From Leptodactylus fallax (lineage: Eukaryota; Chordata; Amphibia; Anura; Leptodactylidae): 64,000 bases of DNA. Positions 35,038-47,282 of this stretch are shown here, piece after piece (positions within the stretch are counted from its first letter, which is position 1; each line of letters starts with the position of its first letter). Location: positions 620,001 to 684,000 of the forward strand of contig CAMRHE010000458.1 in assembly GCA_947044405.1 (NCBI GenBank), written 5' to 3'. The notes under the pieces are model-generated. The model was not told the DNA's origin. It ran no database searches and saw only the letters and a program-made list of their open reading frames with translations. The position numbers and the translations under genes are program-made.

Positions 35038-35626
35038 ATGTATGCCGCAATCCAGATGGAGGAGACTGGAGGATGGGAGTTGTAGTGGCAGAGGATGTGC
35101 CACCTACTAGGCCGAGCACACTCACCAACCACTCCAGCCCCACTCCTGGATCGGACAGAGTCGAGTGGGGTCCTGCAGCACTACTGGATGGTGGTGGTAG
35201 TAGTTGTTTCCCCCGGGGGAACTTCCAGTTGGAGATTGACCTCTCCTCTCTGTGCCGGTGTGATGGTGGACGGAAGGGCCCTGATGGTAATGCAGGCACG
35301 ACTCAGGAGACCAGCAGTGCAGTTGAACAAGAACAGCTTTTATTTTGCAACTGGAAGAAAGGTAACGGCAGCTTCCAAATGGGGGTAGTAGTCAGCAAGT
35401 GTCCAATTCCCCAGGGTTGGTTCTAGGAGGGTGCTTGAGTATAACTATGACAGTCTCTATGGCAGACTTCTCCTCCAACTACTCTGCCTCTCGTGCCTCT
35501 CCCAGATATGGATGCTGGGGATATTGATGGTACAGGGAGTCCTGACAGGGTTCTGGTTACCTTCTGGTTAGGCTCAAGTGAGTACCTCCTGTCAGGGTCC
35601 TCTCCTGTTCCTCCTGGCATGGCACC
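35038..35626. other. Unclassified, possibly LTR-derived
   Basis: A moderately GC-rich block with two long overlapping open frames (35095-35426). Neither has a recognisable motif. The phrase AGCTTTTATTTTGCAACTGG would be an inverted polyadenylation region if this is a minus-strand LTR; that is inference. Confidence 0.25.
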
Positions 35627-36575
35627 TTTTCACATGTTGTCACCTTACAACCACAAACTTAAATGTATTTTATTGAGCATTTAACTGATAGACCAACACA
35701 ATATAACACATAATTGTGAAGTGGAACGAAAATGATACATGATTTTCAAAATTTTAATCAAATAAAAATCTGAAAAGTGTGACGTGCAAAAGTATTCAGC
35801 CCCCCTATATCAATGTTTTGTAGAACAGCAATTTTCATGTCTTGCCACAGATGCTCAATGAGATTTAGGTCTGGACTTTGACTGGGCCATTCTAACACAT
35901 GAATATTCTTTGATCTAAACCATTCCACTGTAGCTCTGGCTGTATATTTAGGGTCATGGTCTTGCTGGAAGGTGAATCTCCTTCCCAGTTTCAAGTCTTT
36001 TTCAGCCTCCAACAGATTTTCTTCCAGGATTGCTCTGCATTTAGCTGCATCCATCTTGCCATCGACTCTGACCAGCTTCCCTGTCCCTGCTGAAGAAAAG
36101 CCTCCCCACAGCATGATGCTGTCACCACCATGTTTCACAGTGGGGATGGTGTGTTCAGGGTGATGAGCAGTGTTACTTTTCCGCGACACATAGCGCTTTG
36201 CATTTAGGCCAAAAAGTTCAACTTTGGTCTCATCTGACCAGAGCACCTACTTCCACACGTTTGCTGTGTCCCCTGTATGGCTTGTGGCAAACTGCAAATG
36301 GCACTTTTTATATCTTTCTTTCAACGATGGTTTTCTTCTTGCCACTCTTCTCCCACCTGAGCTGTGGATTTCTGCAGTTCCCCCAGAACTGCTTCTCTGA
36401 CCAGTGCTCTCCTTGCTCGATCTGTCAGTTTAGGTGGATGGCCATGTCTTGGTAGGTTTGCAGTTGTAGAATACTTTTCCATTTTTGAATGATGTATTGA
36501 ACAGTGCTCCTTGGGATGCTCAAAGCTTGGGATATGTTTTTATAACCTAACCCTGCTTTAAACTTCTCCACAACT
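35627..36575 (-). mobile_element. Truncated Tc1 element, both ends lost
   Basis: The minus-strand copy begins inside one inverted repeat (TTTTCACATGTTGTCACC, 35627) and stops inside the transposase N-terminus near 36575. The internal repeat segment AATTGTGAAGTGGAACGAAA is shared with the DD34E element at 3202. No TA-flanked terminus remains. Confidence 0.85.
35758..36575 (-). pseudogene. Tc1-type DD34E transposase, truncated and deleted
   Basis: The DDE portion is open for 162 codons from 36246: [11 protein letters not shown], then KHGGDSIMLWGGF, QQDHDPKY and NLIEHLW, so all three catalytic acids are present with 34 residues between the last two. After KIAVLQNID the frame runs straight into inverted-repeat sequence, so roughly the last 40 residues are deleted. 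Upstream, VVEKFKAGLGYKNISQALSI in another frame is the helix-turn-helix region. Between them a stretch of the linker is missing and a TAG lies just ahead of LWSDET. The protein could not be made. It resembles the copy at 3593 more than the others here. Confidence 0.88.
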
Positions 36576-37923
36576 TTATTTGGTAAAAATGCACGGTAAA
36601 ATGACAAAAAAATTTGATTTGAAAAATTGTGTGGATTTATGTAGTAGTTAATAATTGCCAATACTTGGATTATCCCTCTTTTTGATGTACTGTACTGCAA
36701 TGGTTTTTGCAGTTGTGTGATGTTGCATTTTGTAGCTAAACTTGCTGGACAATAAGGCTCTACACATTCTTGTTTGCATGTCCATGGACAATGGTCACAA
36801 AATAGTAACTGGCTGCTCTGCTCTCTAGTTTGAAAAAATACCTCAATTTCTTTTTTTGTCAATGTCTAGAACTGCAGTCTTCTTTTAGATTATGCCCCCA
36901 GCCCACCAGGATTTTATTTCTTTTGTTTCCTCCAGAATGATAAGGAAAATACACTATATATGCATACTATAGTAATATACAGCATCCCTCAGCTAATTAA
37001 ACAACTGTCAATACTGCAATACAATTTTGTAAATAAAGTACCTAAAGATAGTGTACAGCCAAAATCCAAGGCATGGAAAATAAGTCAGTGCTACAGCTCT
37101 AAGGTTCATTTCCAGTAGCTTTCTTCTTATAGCAATACAGCCACTTTGATGTAAATGTCTGAATAATATAAAACGTTTGTAATACTGCTCTACAAAATAT
37201 ATTATTAATTATATAATCCTGTTGTTGGGGACAGAATACAGTTCACAAATATGGCTGCATAATGGTTGAGTGAAAGTGATTTTACATCTAATTCAATATG
37301 ATTCATGCATTATACATGTCATCAGCTCTGCAAATGAGACAATATTCACTACAAAACATTGGCTTTGTACTTAAATCACTTATATGTCACTCATTTCCAG
37401 GCTTCTTGTTGATATAATGTAAAATCAACTCTTGAAACGCTGCATGTCCTTATTCTGCTACAGTGCCCTTATTGCAGTTGACTTTTTCTGATATGCAGTC
37501 ATAATATCTGTCATTTTTAGAATCTTTTGAATATTTGCTGTATTAACTAGTCAGAAAGTCTAATTTGATTTCATTTGTGTTAACTGCTTATTTCAACTAG
37601 AACAAAATGTCTGTCAGTAACACAAATCTCACCTATGCTGTTTTATTTAGAGAGGACTTTAAATGTCCTCAGACATTCGCAGTATTATATACTGCTAGAA
37701 AGCTGACAGTGCGCTGAATTCAGCGCACTGTTAGCTTTGACGGTATGCGTCTTGGTGCCAGAGATATCGTTGCTGTTAAATTCGGCACCAAAATCACTCC
37801 ACTGTCAGAAGAGCGATAACAATTTATTACTGCAGCCAAGTAAAGAATAAAAATTAGATGCAAATATTTACTAGCCCTATGTTAACCCTTTGATGACCAG
37901 GAATTATTGATTCCTGAAAAAGA
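36576..37923. other. AT-rich unassigned sequence with a palindrome
   Basis: No coding signal. The repeat-like block at 37650-37800 contains the palindrome listed separately. Confidence 0.4.
37699..37738. repeat. 40-bp near-perfect palindrome
   Basis: Twenty-base arms meet with no loop at the EcoRI-like centre GAATTC; the core reads CAGTGCGCTGAATTCAGCGC, with one mismatched pair near the outside. It follows GAGAGGACTTTAAATGTCC, which resembles the family at 5864 and 28283, so it is probably a MITE fragment. Confidence 0.85.
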
Positions 37924-37925
37924 TA

Positions 37926-39502
37926 CAGTGGGGAAAAAAGTATTTAGTCAGCCACCATTTGTGCAAGTTCTCCCACTTAAAAAGATGAGAGAGGCCTGTA
38001 ATTCACATCATAGGTAGACCTCAACTATGAGAGACAAAATGAGAAAACAAATCCAGAAAATCACATTGTCTGATTTTTTAAGAATTTATTTGCAAATTAT
38101 GGTGGATAATAAGTATTTGGTCAATAACTAAAGTTCATCTCAATACTTTGTTATATATCCTTTGTTGGCAATGACTTACGTTTTCTGTAAGTCTTCACAA
38201 GGTTGGCACACACTGTTGCTGGTATATTGGCCCATTCCTCCATGCAGATCTCCTCTAGAGCAGTGATGTTTTGGAGCTGTAGCTGGGCAACACGGACTTT
38301 CAACTCCCTCCAAAGGTTTTCTATGGGGTTGAGATCTGGAGACTGGCTAGGCCACTCCAGGACCTTGAAATGCTTCTTATGAAGCCACTCCTTCATTGCC
38401 CTGGCGGTGTGCTTGGGATCATTGTCATGCTGAAAGACCCAGCCACGTTTCATCTTCAATGCCCTTGCTGATGGAAAATCTCATGATACATGTCCCCATT
38501 CATTTTTTCATGTACATGGATCAGTCGTCCTGGTCCCTTTGCAGAGAAACAGTCCCAAAGCATGATGTTGCCACCCCCATGCTTCACAGTAGGTATGGTG
38601 TTTTTTGGATGCAACTCAGAATTCCCTCTCCTCCAAACACGACGAGTTGTGTTTCTACCAAACAGTTCTACTTTGGTTTCATCTGACCATATGACATTTT
38701 CCCAATGCTCTTCTGGAACATCCAAATGCTCTCTAGCAAACTTCAGACGGGCCCGGATATGTACTGGCTTAAGCAGGGGGACACGTCTGACACTGCAGGA
38801 TGAGTCCTTGGCGGCGTAGTGTGTTACTGACGGTAGCCTTTGTTATGTTAGTCCCACCTTTCTGCAGATCATTCACTAGGTCCCCCCGTGTGGTTCTGGG
38901 ATTTTTGCTCACCGTTCTTGTGATCATTTTGCCCCCACGGGGTGAGATCTTGCGTGGAGCCCCTGTTTGAGGGAGATTATCAGTGGTCTTGTATGTCTTC
39001 CAGTTTCTAATTATTGCTCCCACAGTTGATTTCTTCACACCAACCTGCTTGCCTATTGCAGATTCAGTCTTCCCAGCCTTATGCAGGTCTACAATTTTGT
39101 TTCTGGCGTCCTTCCACAGCTCTTTGGTCTTCACCATAGTGGAGTTTGGAGTGTGACTGTTTGAGGTTGTGGACAGGTGTCTTTTATACTGATAACAATT
39201 TCAAACAGGAGCCATTACTACAGGTAATGACTGGAGGACAGAGGACCCTCTTAAAGAAGAAGTTACAGGTCTGTGAGAGCCAGAAATCTTGCTTGTTTGT
39301 AGGTGACCAAATACCTATTTTCCACCATAATTTGCAAATAAATTCTTAAAAAATCAGACAATGTGATTTTCTAGATATGTTTTCTCATTTTGTCTCTCAT
39401 AGTTGAGTTCTACCTATGGTGTCAATTACAGGCCTCTCTCATCTTTTTAAGTGGGAGAACTTGCACAATTGGTGGCTGACTAAATACTTTTTTTCCCCAC
39501 TG
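37926..39502 (-). mobile_element. Full-length Tc1/mariner transposon (DD34E), inactive
   Basis: TA flanks at 37924-37925 and 39503-39504. Ends start CAGTGGGGAAAAAAGTATTT on both strands, and the inverted repeats remain alignable for about 200 bp, through AATCAGACAATGTGATTTTC. The length is 1577 bp. The transposase is on the minus strand and frame-shifted. Confidence 0.95.
38151..39137 (-). pseudogene. Tc1-type DD34E transposase, frameshifted
   Basis: Three consecutive minus-strand frames build one transposase. The first, 39137-38769, starts [16 protein letters not shown] and holds the DNA-binding region to [11 protein letters not shown]. The second, 38725-38456, has [15 protein letters not shown] and [13 protein letters not shown]. 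The third, 38459-38151, has [13 protein letters not shown] and [11 protein letters not shown], with 34 residues between the last two acids. The first and third share a phase, so two compensating small indels, near 38780 and 38460, account for the breaks. The final residues diverge from the usual AAKGG-type end ([10 protein letters not shown]). With the indels undone the length would fit the family. Confidence 0.9.
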
Positions 39503-39504
39503 TA

Positions 39505-40599
39505 TCACCTATGTCAGATGAAATATTTATAGGGAAAGATGGCGTTTTCAAAGCTAGTCTTCATATTACCTGCACTGGTAGAGGATGCACGATCTACCAG
39601 ACCATGTGCCTGTACACCAGTTTTCTAGTGTAAATAATAACAAATCTAGCAGGACAGATGGCCCTGCCCCAGTACAACCTCATCACATCCCCTTTTCGGG
39701 AAAGAAGGGTTGGTAGAGCAAAAACACCAGTTGTGACAATAGGCAACTAATAATAAATGTCCCCCGTTGTGTCTTTATTTGTTGGATGAATTGGGATCTT
39801 ATAGTACCTACCAATGAACTCTTACATATAAACAACAAGCTCCTCTTAAAATATAATCTTTTGAAATCAGCATCTTCCATTTGAATGTATGGAGGAGTCC
39901 CTGAAAACAGACAAAAATAGAACATGATCTGAGGGGCGAAATTTGGCCGCGATCCGGAATGGCCGCACTTCACTGAAGCTCTGGTGACTCACACAGTCCA
40001 CAGCAGCTCACAACAGGGCTAACACTCTCGTGCCCTGTAAAGGACCTACCTGCACCTCCTTTATACCCAACAGGGGTGGATTGGCTGGCTATCTCCCAGT
40101 ACTGCTTTCCTCCTGGTGGACTGAGGGAGCGGTCCTGCACAGTGCTCTGCTTAAAGCCACCATTATTTGTGAAATGGCGATCACGCTGCTTCCTCCTCCG
40201 GCCCTACTGAACAGTCTCACCACAGATTGCTACAAGGACTTTTGCCCCATTAACAAGATATTAGTTTTAAGAAATTCCAGTGTCAGATTTATATCAATAG
40301 TAACAGAGCCAGTGCCTTTCTGTCCAAAGAAATCAGACAGTCACAATGTAACATCTCTGCCTATTCAGGTCTCTGTGCCACCCTCTGCTCGCACGCTGTG
40401 GCAAAGGAGCTGTGTTCAGTTTGATTCCTTGCAGAGGTTTCTTGTTGCTCAGTCTGAACACTGTCCTAGACTATGCAATTGATTTTCTGCCACACCCGTC
40501 TCTTCACCTTAGTTTTCCTCTGCTCCACTAATAGTTAATCTCAGCCTTGCCTGTGTGATTGACAGCCTGTCTACCAATCCAGTCTGGGGCTGGTCCAGA
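39505..40599. other. Unassigned sequence
   Basis: A 150-codon frame (40030-40482) shows no domain and probably lies in LTR-like non-coding repeat that continues into 40600. Nothing else is recognised. Confidence 0.3.
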
Positions 40600-40955
40600 C
40601 TTTCTATAAACAGATTGTCAGCCCTCACATGGTCGCTGGTTATTGCTTCTTGCGTTCTGGCTATTTCTCCTTGCTGTTTTTGTTACCTGTATTCCTATTC
40701 CTGACCTCTGGCCTTGACTTTTGACTATTCTCTTGGACTTTGATTCTGTACTGCATTGCTCGTCTGTTACAGACCCCTTGGCTAGTTGACCTCCCTTTTT
40801 GTTGTTCGTCCTGTCTGCGTTCTGTGTTGTCACCTATTTTAGGTAGGGCCTGTCGACCAGTTGCTGCTGTTGCCTAGGACAGATAGACAAGTTAGCCAGG
40901 GACAGTGGTGGGGGGTTCAGCTTTAGGGCTCATTGTTGTGCCCCACCCCCCAAGG
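40600..40955 (+). repeat. LTR-like dispersed repeat, second copy
   Basis: Similar in order to 14500-14800: TTACCTGTATTCCTATTCC, GACCTCTGGCCTTGAC, then TGTCGACCAGTTG and CCTAGGACAG. The solo LTR at 40959 abuts it. Confidence 0.45.
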
Positions 40956-40958
40956 TTC

Positions 40959-41853
40959 TGCAGCAGCACTGGGGAATCGCTCTTCCGGCACACCTGAGAT
41001 CGCTTCAGTTACCTCACACCCACTTCCAGTTAGTGTTTTGGGCTCAGAGTATAATATGACACCAAGCTTTCTAAATTTTATATATTTATTAACCCCTAAA
41101 TGGGTAGGCACTAGACACTTAACACATACAGAGGATACATGTAGCGATTAGCAAGCAGATACAAGTAAAAAAGAGCAAAAGGCAGAAGAACTTTCTGGAA
41201 CAAGTAGTTAGTCCATTTCTATGAGCCCATGTGGCAGGTTCAGGATACAGTCTTGAGCAAAGCATGGGTTGCCTACATGCGGTTACACCTCTTCCAGGTT
41301 AACAAAATGGCCTCAGGCCTGGCTGCTTAGGCTGCATGGAAAGCACATGGTGAGCACATGGTGATCACATGGTTGACGTCTCCCCACTTGACTTTCCCCA
41401 CACCTCTCCTCTAGCAAAAGCACATCACCAAGGCCAGAAGAAAAAAGAGAGTGTTTCAGCCTGGGTGGAGACCTTTTGTCTTCCCGGTCTCCTCTCTAAG
41501 TGAGTTCACCAGGGCGAGAGGCCCCGCCCCCTCTCTACATCTCTTAGAATCATTTTTCTGTATAATTCTTTGCCTGATGATTATAGAGTCGGGCCGGTGG
41601 TATGATGGGGTTTATAACGGGATCCCCAATACGTAGACTCCAAGGTTGGCACTCCATTTCCCTTTGGTTAAGGAGATCAGTGCCTGGACCTTTCCCGGGC
41701 TTTGAACTGTGACATGTGTATGTTCTGTTGTCCACAGATCCCAGGCACCACATCCCCCCAGCCTGTGACCAAATTGCTGATAACAGACAGGAACCATAAT
41801 ATGTGAGTGAATAGTAATACCATAAATCCATATCTGAGCCTCACATCCTGACA
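40959..41853 (-). mobile_element. Solo LTR, minus strand, of the 56.8-kb gypsy family
   Basis: Read in complement it starts TGTCAGGATG and ends near GCTGCTGCA. Shared blocks with 56797-57802 include GGTCCAGGCACTGATCTCCTT, GGGGGCGGGGCCTCTC-like text and GGGTTAATAAATATA with its polyadenylation signal. No second LTR or coding region adjoins it. Ends are approximate, since no target duplication is visible. Confidence 0.7.
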
Positions 41854-42154
41854 CCTCCTTATAAAGCTTCCCTCTTATAAATAAGAGACCACATCATAAT
41901 CGTCGCCCATATAATGTCCTCCTTATTATAGGCCTATTATAAATAGTTCTTCCCTTATAAATAATAGCCCGCCTTATATATAATTTCCTCTTATAATAGC
42001 CCCCTTATAAATAGTTCCTCCCATATACATAATAGCCCTCTTATAACAATCCACCTTATATATAATAGTTCCGCTCCTATAATAGCCCCCTCGTATATAA
42101 TAGTCTCCCTCTTATTAATAACATTTCCCTGTTTATATATAACAGACATATATA

Positions 42155-42784
<630 letters not shown>

Positions 42785-43682
42785 TATACAGTATAATAGT
42801 TCCTCCCTTATAGATAATATCCCTTTATATGTAACAGTCTCACCCTTATAACAGCCCCACTTATATCTAATAGTTCCCCCTTAATAATAGCCCCCTTATA
42901 TATCATAGTTCCTACCCTATAATAGCCCCCCCTTATATATAACAGCCCCCTTATAATACCCCACTTATATATAATGGTCCCACCTTAAAATAGTGCTCCT
43001 TATATATAATAATTCCTCTCTTATAATAGCCCTCCTTATATAAAACAGTTTATCCACTATAAATAATAGCCCCCATATATATGTCTCCCCTTATATATAA
43101 TTGTTCCCCCTTATAATAGCCCACTTATATTTAATAGTCCCCCTTATATATAATAATTTCTCTCTTATAATAGTGCCCCTTATGTATAATAGTTCATGCA
43201 TTATTAATACTAGTCCACTTATATTTAAAAGCCTCCCCCTTATAATATCCCCCTCATATATAACAGTCTCCCCTTTATAGCAGCCCCATATATATAATAG
43301 TTCCTTTATAATAGCCCCCTTCTATGTAATATTCCCCCTTCTATATAATAGCCCCCCTTATAATAGTGCCCTTATCTATAACCGTCTTCCCCTTATAATA
43401 GCTCCCTTATATAATAGTTCCTCTTATAATAACACCCTTATATATTAGTTTCTCTCTAAAATAGTCCCCCCTATAATAGCCCCTGTATATAATAATAGCC
43501 CCCCTTATATATATATATATATCATCTCTTATAATAACCCTCTTATATATAACAGTCTCCCCATTATAATAGCCCCCTTATAAATAATAGTTCCTCCCAC
43601 CTTATAAATAATAGTTCCTCCCTTATTTATAATAGTTTCAACCTTATAATAGCCTCACTTATTTGTAATAGTTCTCCCCTTT

Positions 43683-43780
43683 TAAGGGGGGGCTATTATA
43701 AGGGGGGTACTATTATTTATAAAGATGCTGTTATAAGGAAGGAACTATAATATATAAGGGGACTAATATAAGGGGGGAAC
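43683..43780. repeat. Inverted block within the TTATA/CCCC array
   Basis: C runs switch to G runs (TTAAGGGGGGGCTATTATAA) for about 100 bp and then switch back at AATAGCCCCCCCTTATATA. The left switch point is a palindrome CCCCTTTTAAGGGG. Confidence 0.8.
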
Positions 43781-44050
43781 AATTATATACAATAGCCCCC
43801 CCTTATATATAATATGTCATCTCTTATAATAACTCCCTAATATTTAACAGTTTCCCCTTACATATAGTAGCTCCCTTTATATAAAAGTCCCCCCTTATAT
43901 ATAGTAACCCCTTTATATATAACAGTTTCACCTTATAAATAATACTTCACCCTTATAATAGCCGCCCTTATATTTAATAGTTCCCCCACTATAAATAATA
44001 GTTTGCCCCCTTATCACATCCTTTTCCCTTACCAGAAAACAATAAATCTT

Positions 44051-44360
44051 GTACTCACCTTTCCGCGCTCCCACGATGAGCGGAGCAGCCGACGTTTCTC
44101 CCTATAGTAGCAGCACAGGTGGCGCAATGCAATGACGTCATCACGCCACTTGTGCCGTGACGTCCTGTGCGTACCTTTCAGCTCCCTGTTCTGTCATAGA
44201 ATTAAACAGTATCGGCGTGCACAGTGCAGTACGCCAATACTCCTGTGGAGCTCCTGGGATTTAGCCATCAGGCTAAAAGCCAGATCCCAGGGGGCCCCTT
44301 TGGAGGTGGGGGCCCTGGACAATTGCCCAGTTTCCCCCCCCCCCCAACATGGGCCCTGCC
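44051..44360. other. GC-rich core with CRE-like sites and a donor-like motif
   Basis: AAAGGTGAGTACAA on the minus strand (GT at 44058-44057) marks the left edge. The core contains AATGACGTCATCACG and GTGACGTCC. No right-edge donor is found. The stretch ends GGGCCCTGCCATTGG, which may be an element terminus, but its partner is not found. Confidence 0.4.
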
Positions 44361-44364
44361 ATTG

Positions 44365-45460
44365 GCATACCCCCTAAGTCCAGAGCACTTCTGGCTAAAC
44401 AGTTTCCCTTTAACTGGAATTTAAAATATATCTCCTATCTAGGCATCTCCTAGACTACCCCGAGTTCATCATTGTTTTCACAAAACTACCTGCCCCTACT
44501 TACCAAAATATCTACAATACTTGCACACTTTTCCAAATCCATGATCATATGGGCATGCATAATAGTCATTGTTAAAATTATGGTGTTACCTATCATCTTG
44601 TACACCTTTCGCACAGTGAAAAAACCTACCTGCTTACCTTTCCAAACTCTAGAAACTGCTCTCTGAATTCATTGGGTAGGGAAAAGAGCTAGAGTCAGGC
44701 TGACTCTTGGACTCGGGGGGGAACACCAGACTTGAAAAAATATTATGTGACCATAGTACTTGATCAAATTAAAGCTTGGTGGAGGGGAGATGTCCATAAA
44801 GGTTGGGTGGAAACTGGTGGCCCATTATTCGGCATGTTTCACCTGGATGCTAGATGTAGACCATCTCCAGCTTTACCACTATCAGGACCTCCCTGTGGAC
44901 ATGGAAACTTTTGTCCCTTCAAACGTTGGCAGACGACATAGTCTCTATGATTGACATGCCACTGCAATATCTTAATGTCTTTTTGCCAGATATCGACTTA
45001 GCACGGTGGATGGCTGGTGGCCTCAAATCTATCCGTCAGTTATACTCCAGTTTCCAATTGAGAAATTTTGAGTCCTTATCGAGATTTTTATAAATTCCTA
45101 CATGTTCGACATACTCTACAATTTCAAAATACTTCTTTAGCGTTTTTTCCTAGAAGTGCTCAACATCAATTCCAGGCCCCTACTCTTTCCACCTTGTGCC
45201 TTTGTATACTACAAACTCCTCACTACCCAGTCTGTTTTAATGAAACCTGCCCACCTGCTCTGTTGGTTAACTATGTCAAGAAGATCTCAAGGGGCGCTGA
45301 CCATACGTACTTGGGACACTGCTGGAGGGGCTGTGGACATATGGGTAGTTTTTTTCATATGTAGCGGGAATGCCCTTCGATTTATATCTTTTGTAAAGCT
45401 GTTATTACATTCATGCCCTCCGTAGCAGCTTGTGGGAGGAGGTTGTGCTTTGTCATATTG
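44365..45460 (+). pseudogene. L1-clade ORF2 C-terminal region, decayed
   Basis: Across several frames the plus strand reads PPKSRALLAKQFPFNWN, ISYLGIS, YLPLLTKISTILAHFSKS and VKIMVLPIILYTFRTV. These occur in the order of the post-catalytic part of L1 reverse transcriptase, around its FPFKW and KM-x-LP-LY phrases. GGTPDLKKYYVTIVLDQIKAWW follows, matching the GG-x-x-PDL and YY region near the L1 C-terminus. Frames change at least twice and stops interrupt (for example just after YLGIS). No endonuclease or catalytic box is present. It is a dead 5'-truncated copy. Confidence 0.75.
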
Positions 45461-46039
45461 TCCTAGCTGGTGGTTTGTCTCACTGTTTCAGAACTCATTC
45501 AGTTAGTACATTTGGTGTTTACATTTCAGAGAATGCTCTTGTGCTCACCACAAGAGGCAATTACGTATAAAGAATCCTAAAGCAGTGGTCCCTATGTATT
45601 GACTATAAGGGTTGCCCCTCATCTAGCATCTAATAGTGCACTACTAGTCTTTCATCCCCAGTCTCCTACAATGTAATTTGATCCTTCATGAGTCACACTA
45701 TTACCTAAGTTGCTCATTTCTGAGAACATCTTCCTTGTGTATAAGCCATAGTTTTTTTTTATGGTTTTTCTTTTTACTAGTTATAGTCAACTATTAACCT
45801 TTCTTAGCCTTTCCAGTACTTGCTTTTATTTATAGATACTTATTATGCCCTTGCACTTAGCCGCTGCATTGCGGGATGTTCATGTCTTTGAGATAATGTC
45901 TGTCACTATGTTTATAATAGCATGTTCCCCGATTATTGCATCTGCATTTACATATGCCTTTTTTACTTTACATATGTTTGTATATGTTTATTTTTTCAAA
46001 AATTTAATAAAAATTTTAAGTTTAAAAAAAAAAAAAAAA
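44365..46039 (+). mobile_element. 5'-truncated L1-clade LINE with poly(A) tail
   Basis: The plus strand encodes the C-terminal part of L1 ORF2 and then a non-coding 3' region that ends AATAAAAATTTTAAG and A17-18 (about 46022-46039). The poly(A) tail separates it from the L2 and Rex1 copies, which end in short repeats. Confidence 0.82.
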
Positions 46040-46289
46040 GAACATGACTTATATTTTGACAGTCATTCACCTACATTGAATTTAATACTGCTGTGTGACA
46101 TTCTTTAAAAAAAAACTTTACACACAGCCGTTATTTACTGTTTTGTGACTACAGCTTTAGTTGCATGGTAATCTAATACATTTCCCTCTGCTTCAGGATA
46201 AACCAATTGAGAGCAGAAGATAGTGTCTCAGACTACCAGAGTACAGTATGAATAGAGTACACTGGGAAACTGGCACACACTTTCAGAAA
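46040..46289. other. AT-rich unassigned sequence
   Basis: Nothing recognised between the L1 poly(A) tail and the next TTAA element. Confidence 0.4.
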
Positions 46290-47282
46290 TTAAAAGGGTA
46301 CTGTTATTTTTTTTTTCCGCTATTGTGTCGGGAGTTGTTTGGTGACCATTTTTGTAATATATTTTATTAACCTGTCAAACTTCCTTTTTATTATAAAACA
46401 GGCTGTAATATTCTCTGTAGCAACCCTCTAACTGAGCTGTTGCTAGGGAAAATACATACACATTTGTACTGTAAATATGCAGAGCTGAGGCATTTACCAA
46501 AGGGGAATAGTAACTTCAAATGCTCTAATCTCCGGTTCTTATACCACCTAGAAATATCGTTCTGGTATCACAAGAAAGCTGTAATTGAAGTGTTAGCTAT
46601 AACAGATGCTGAAATATCACTAGTTAAAAACACATTCAGGAATTTGAACTTAATATGTAGCAGTTGATGCTGTATGTAAAATCACATCCCCAACTGTCTT
46701 TTTAAGTATTTCTATATTTATTTTATAGCTAGTACTTGAGAAACTCAGCTTTCTAATGATACCAGAACCAAGATGATACAGAATACAATATAAACTTATC
46801 ACCCTCATCCACAAGGCTCTCCATAATGCTGCACCTCCCTACATTTCCTCCCTCATCTCTGTCTATCGCCCAACCTGTGCTCTCCGTTCACTCAATGACC
46901 TAAGACTAACATCCTCTATTATCAGAACCTCCCACGCTCGTATACAAGACTTCTCCCGAGTTGCACCACTTCTCTGGAATGCTCTATCCTGGACTATTAG
47001 ATTAACTACCAATTTCCACAGCTTCAAGCGTAAACTAAAGACATATCTTTTCAGACAGGCCTATCACAACTCCTAATGTAAACCCTTTCGTAGTTAGAAT
47101 CCCTAAAACGTACCCTCTGTTCACGCTACCGCATTACCTCACAGGATATGATGCCGTGTCAGACTAACTTTATATGTCCAGGCACCATCTGCACGTTAAA
47201 AGGACACGACTGATGACGGCTCATACAGCTTTATTATGTGTAATGACAGTAACCTCTATTACAAAATTGTCTGACCATTGTA

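Noticed and set aside
34965..35426. 153-codon frame
   Set aside because: Begins inside the TAGTTACATAG repeat and continues into unclassified repeat; two other frames are open over the same span.
40030..40482. 150-codon plus-strand frame
   Set aside because: No domain and no start context; it runs toward LTR-like non-coding repeat.
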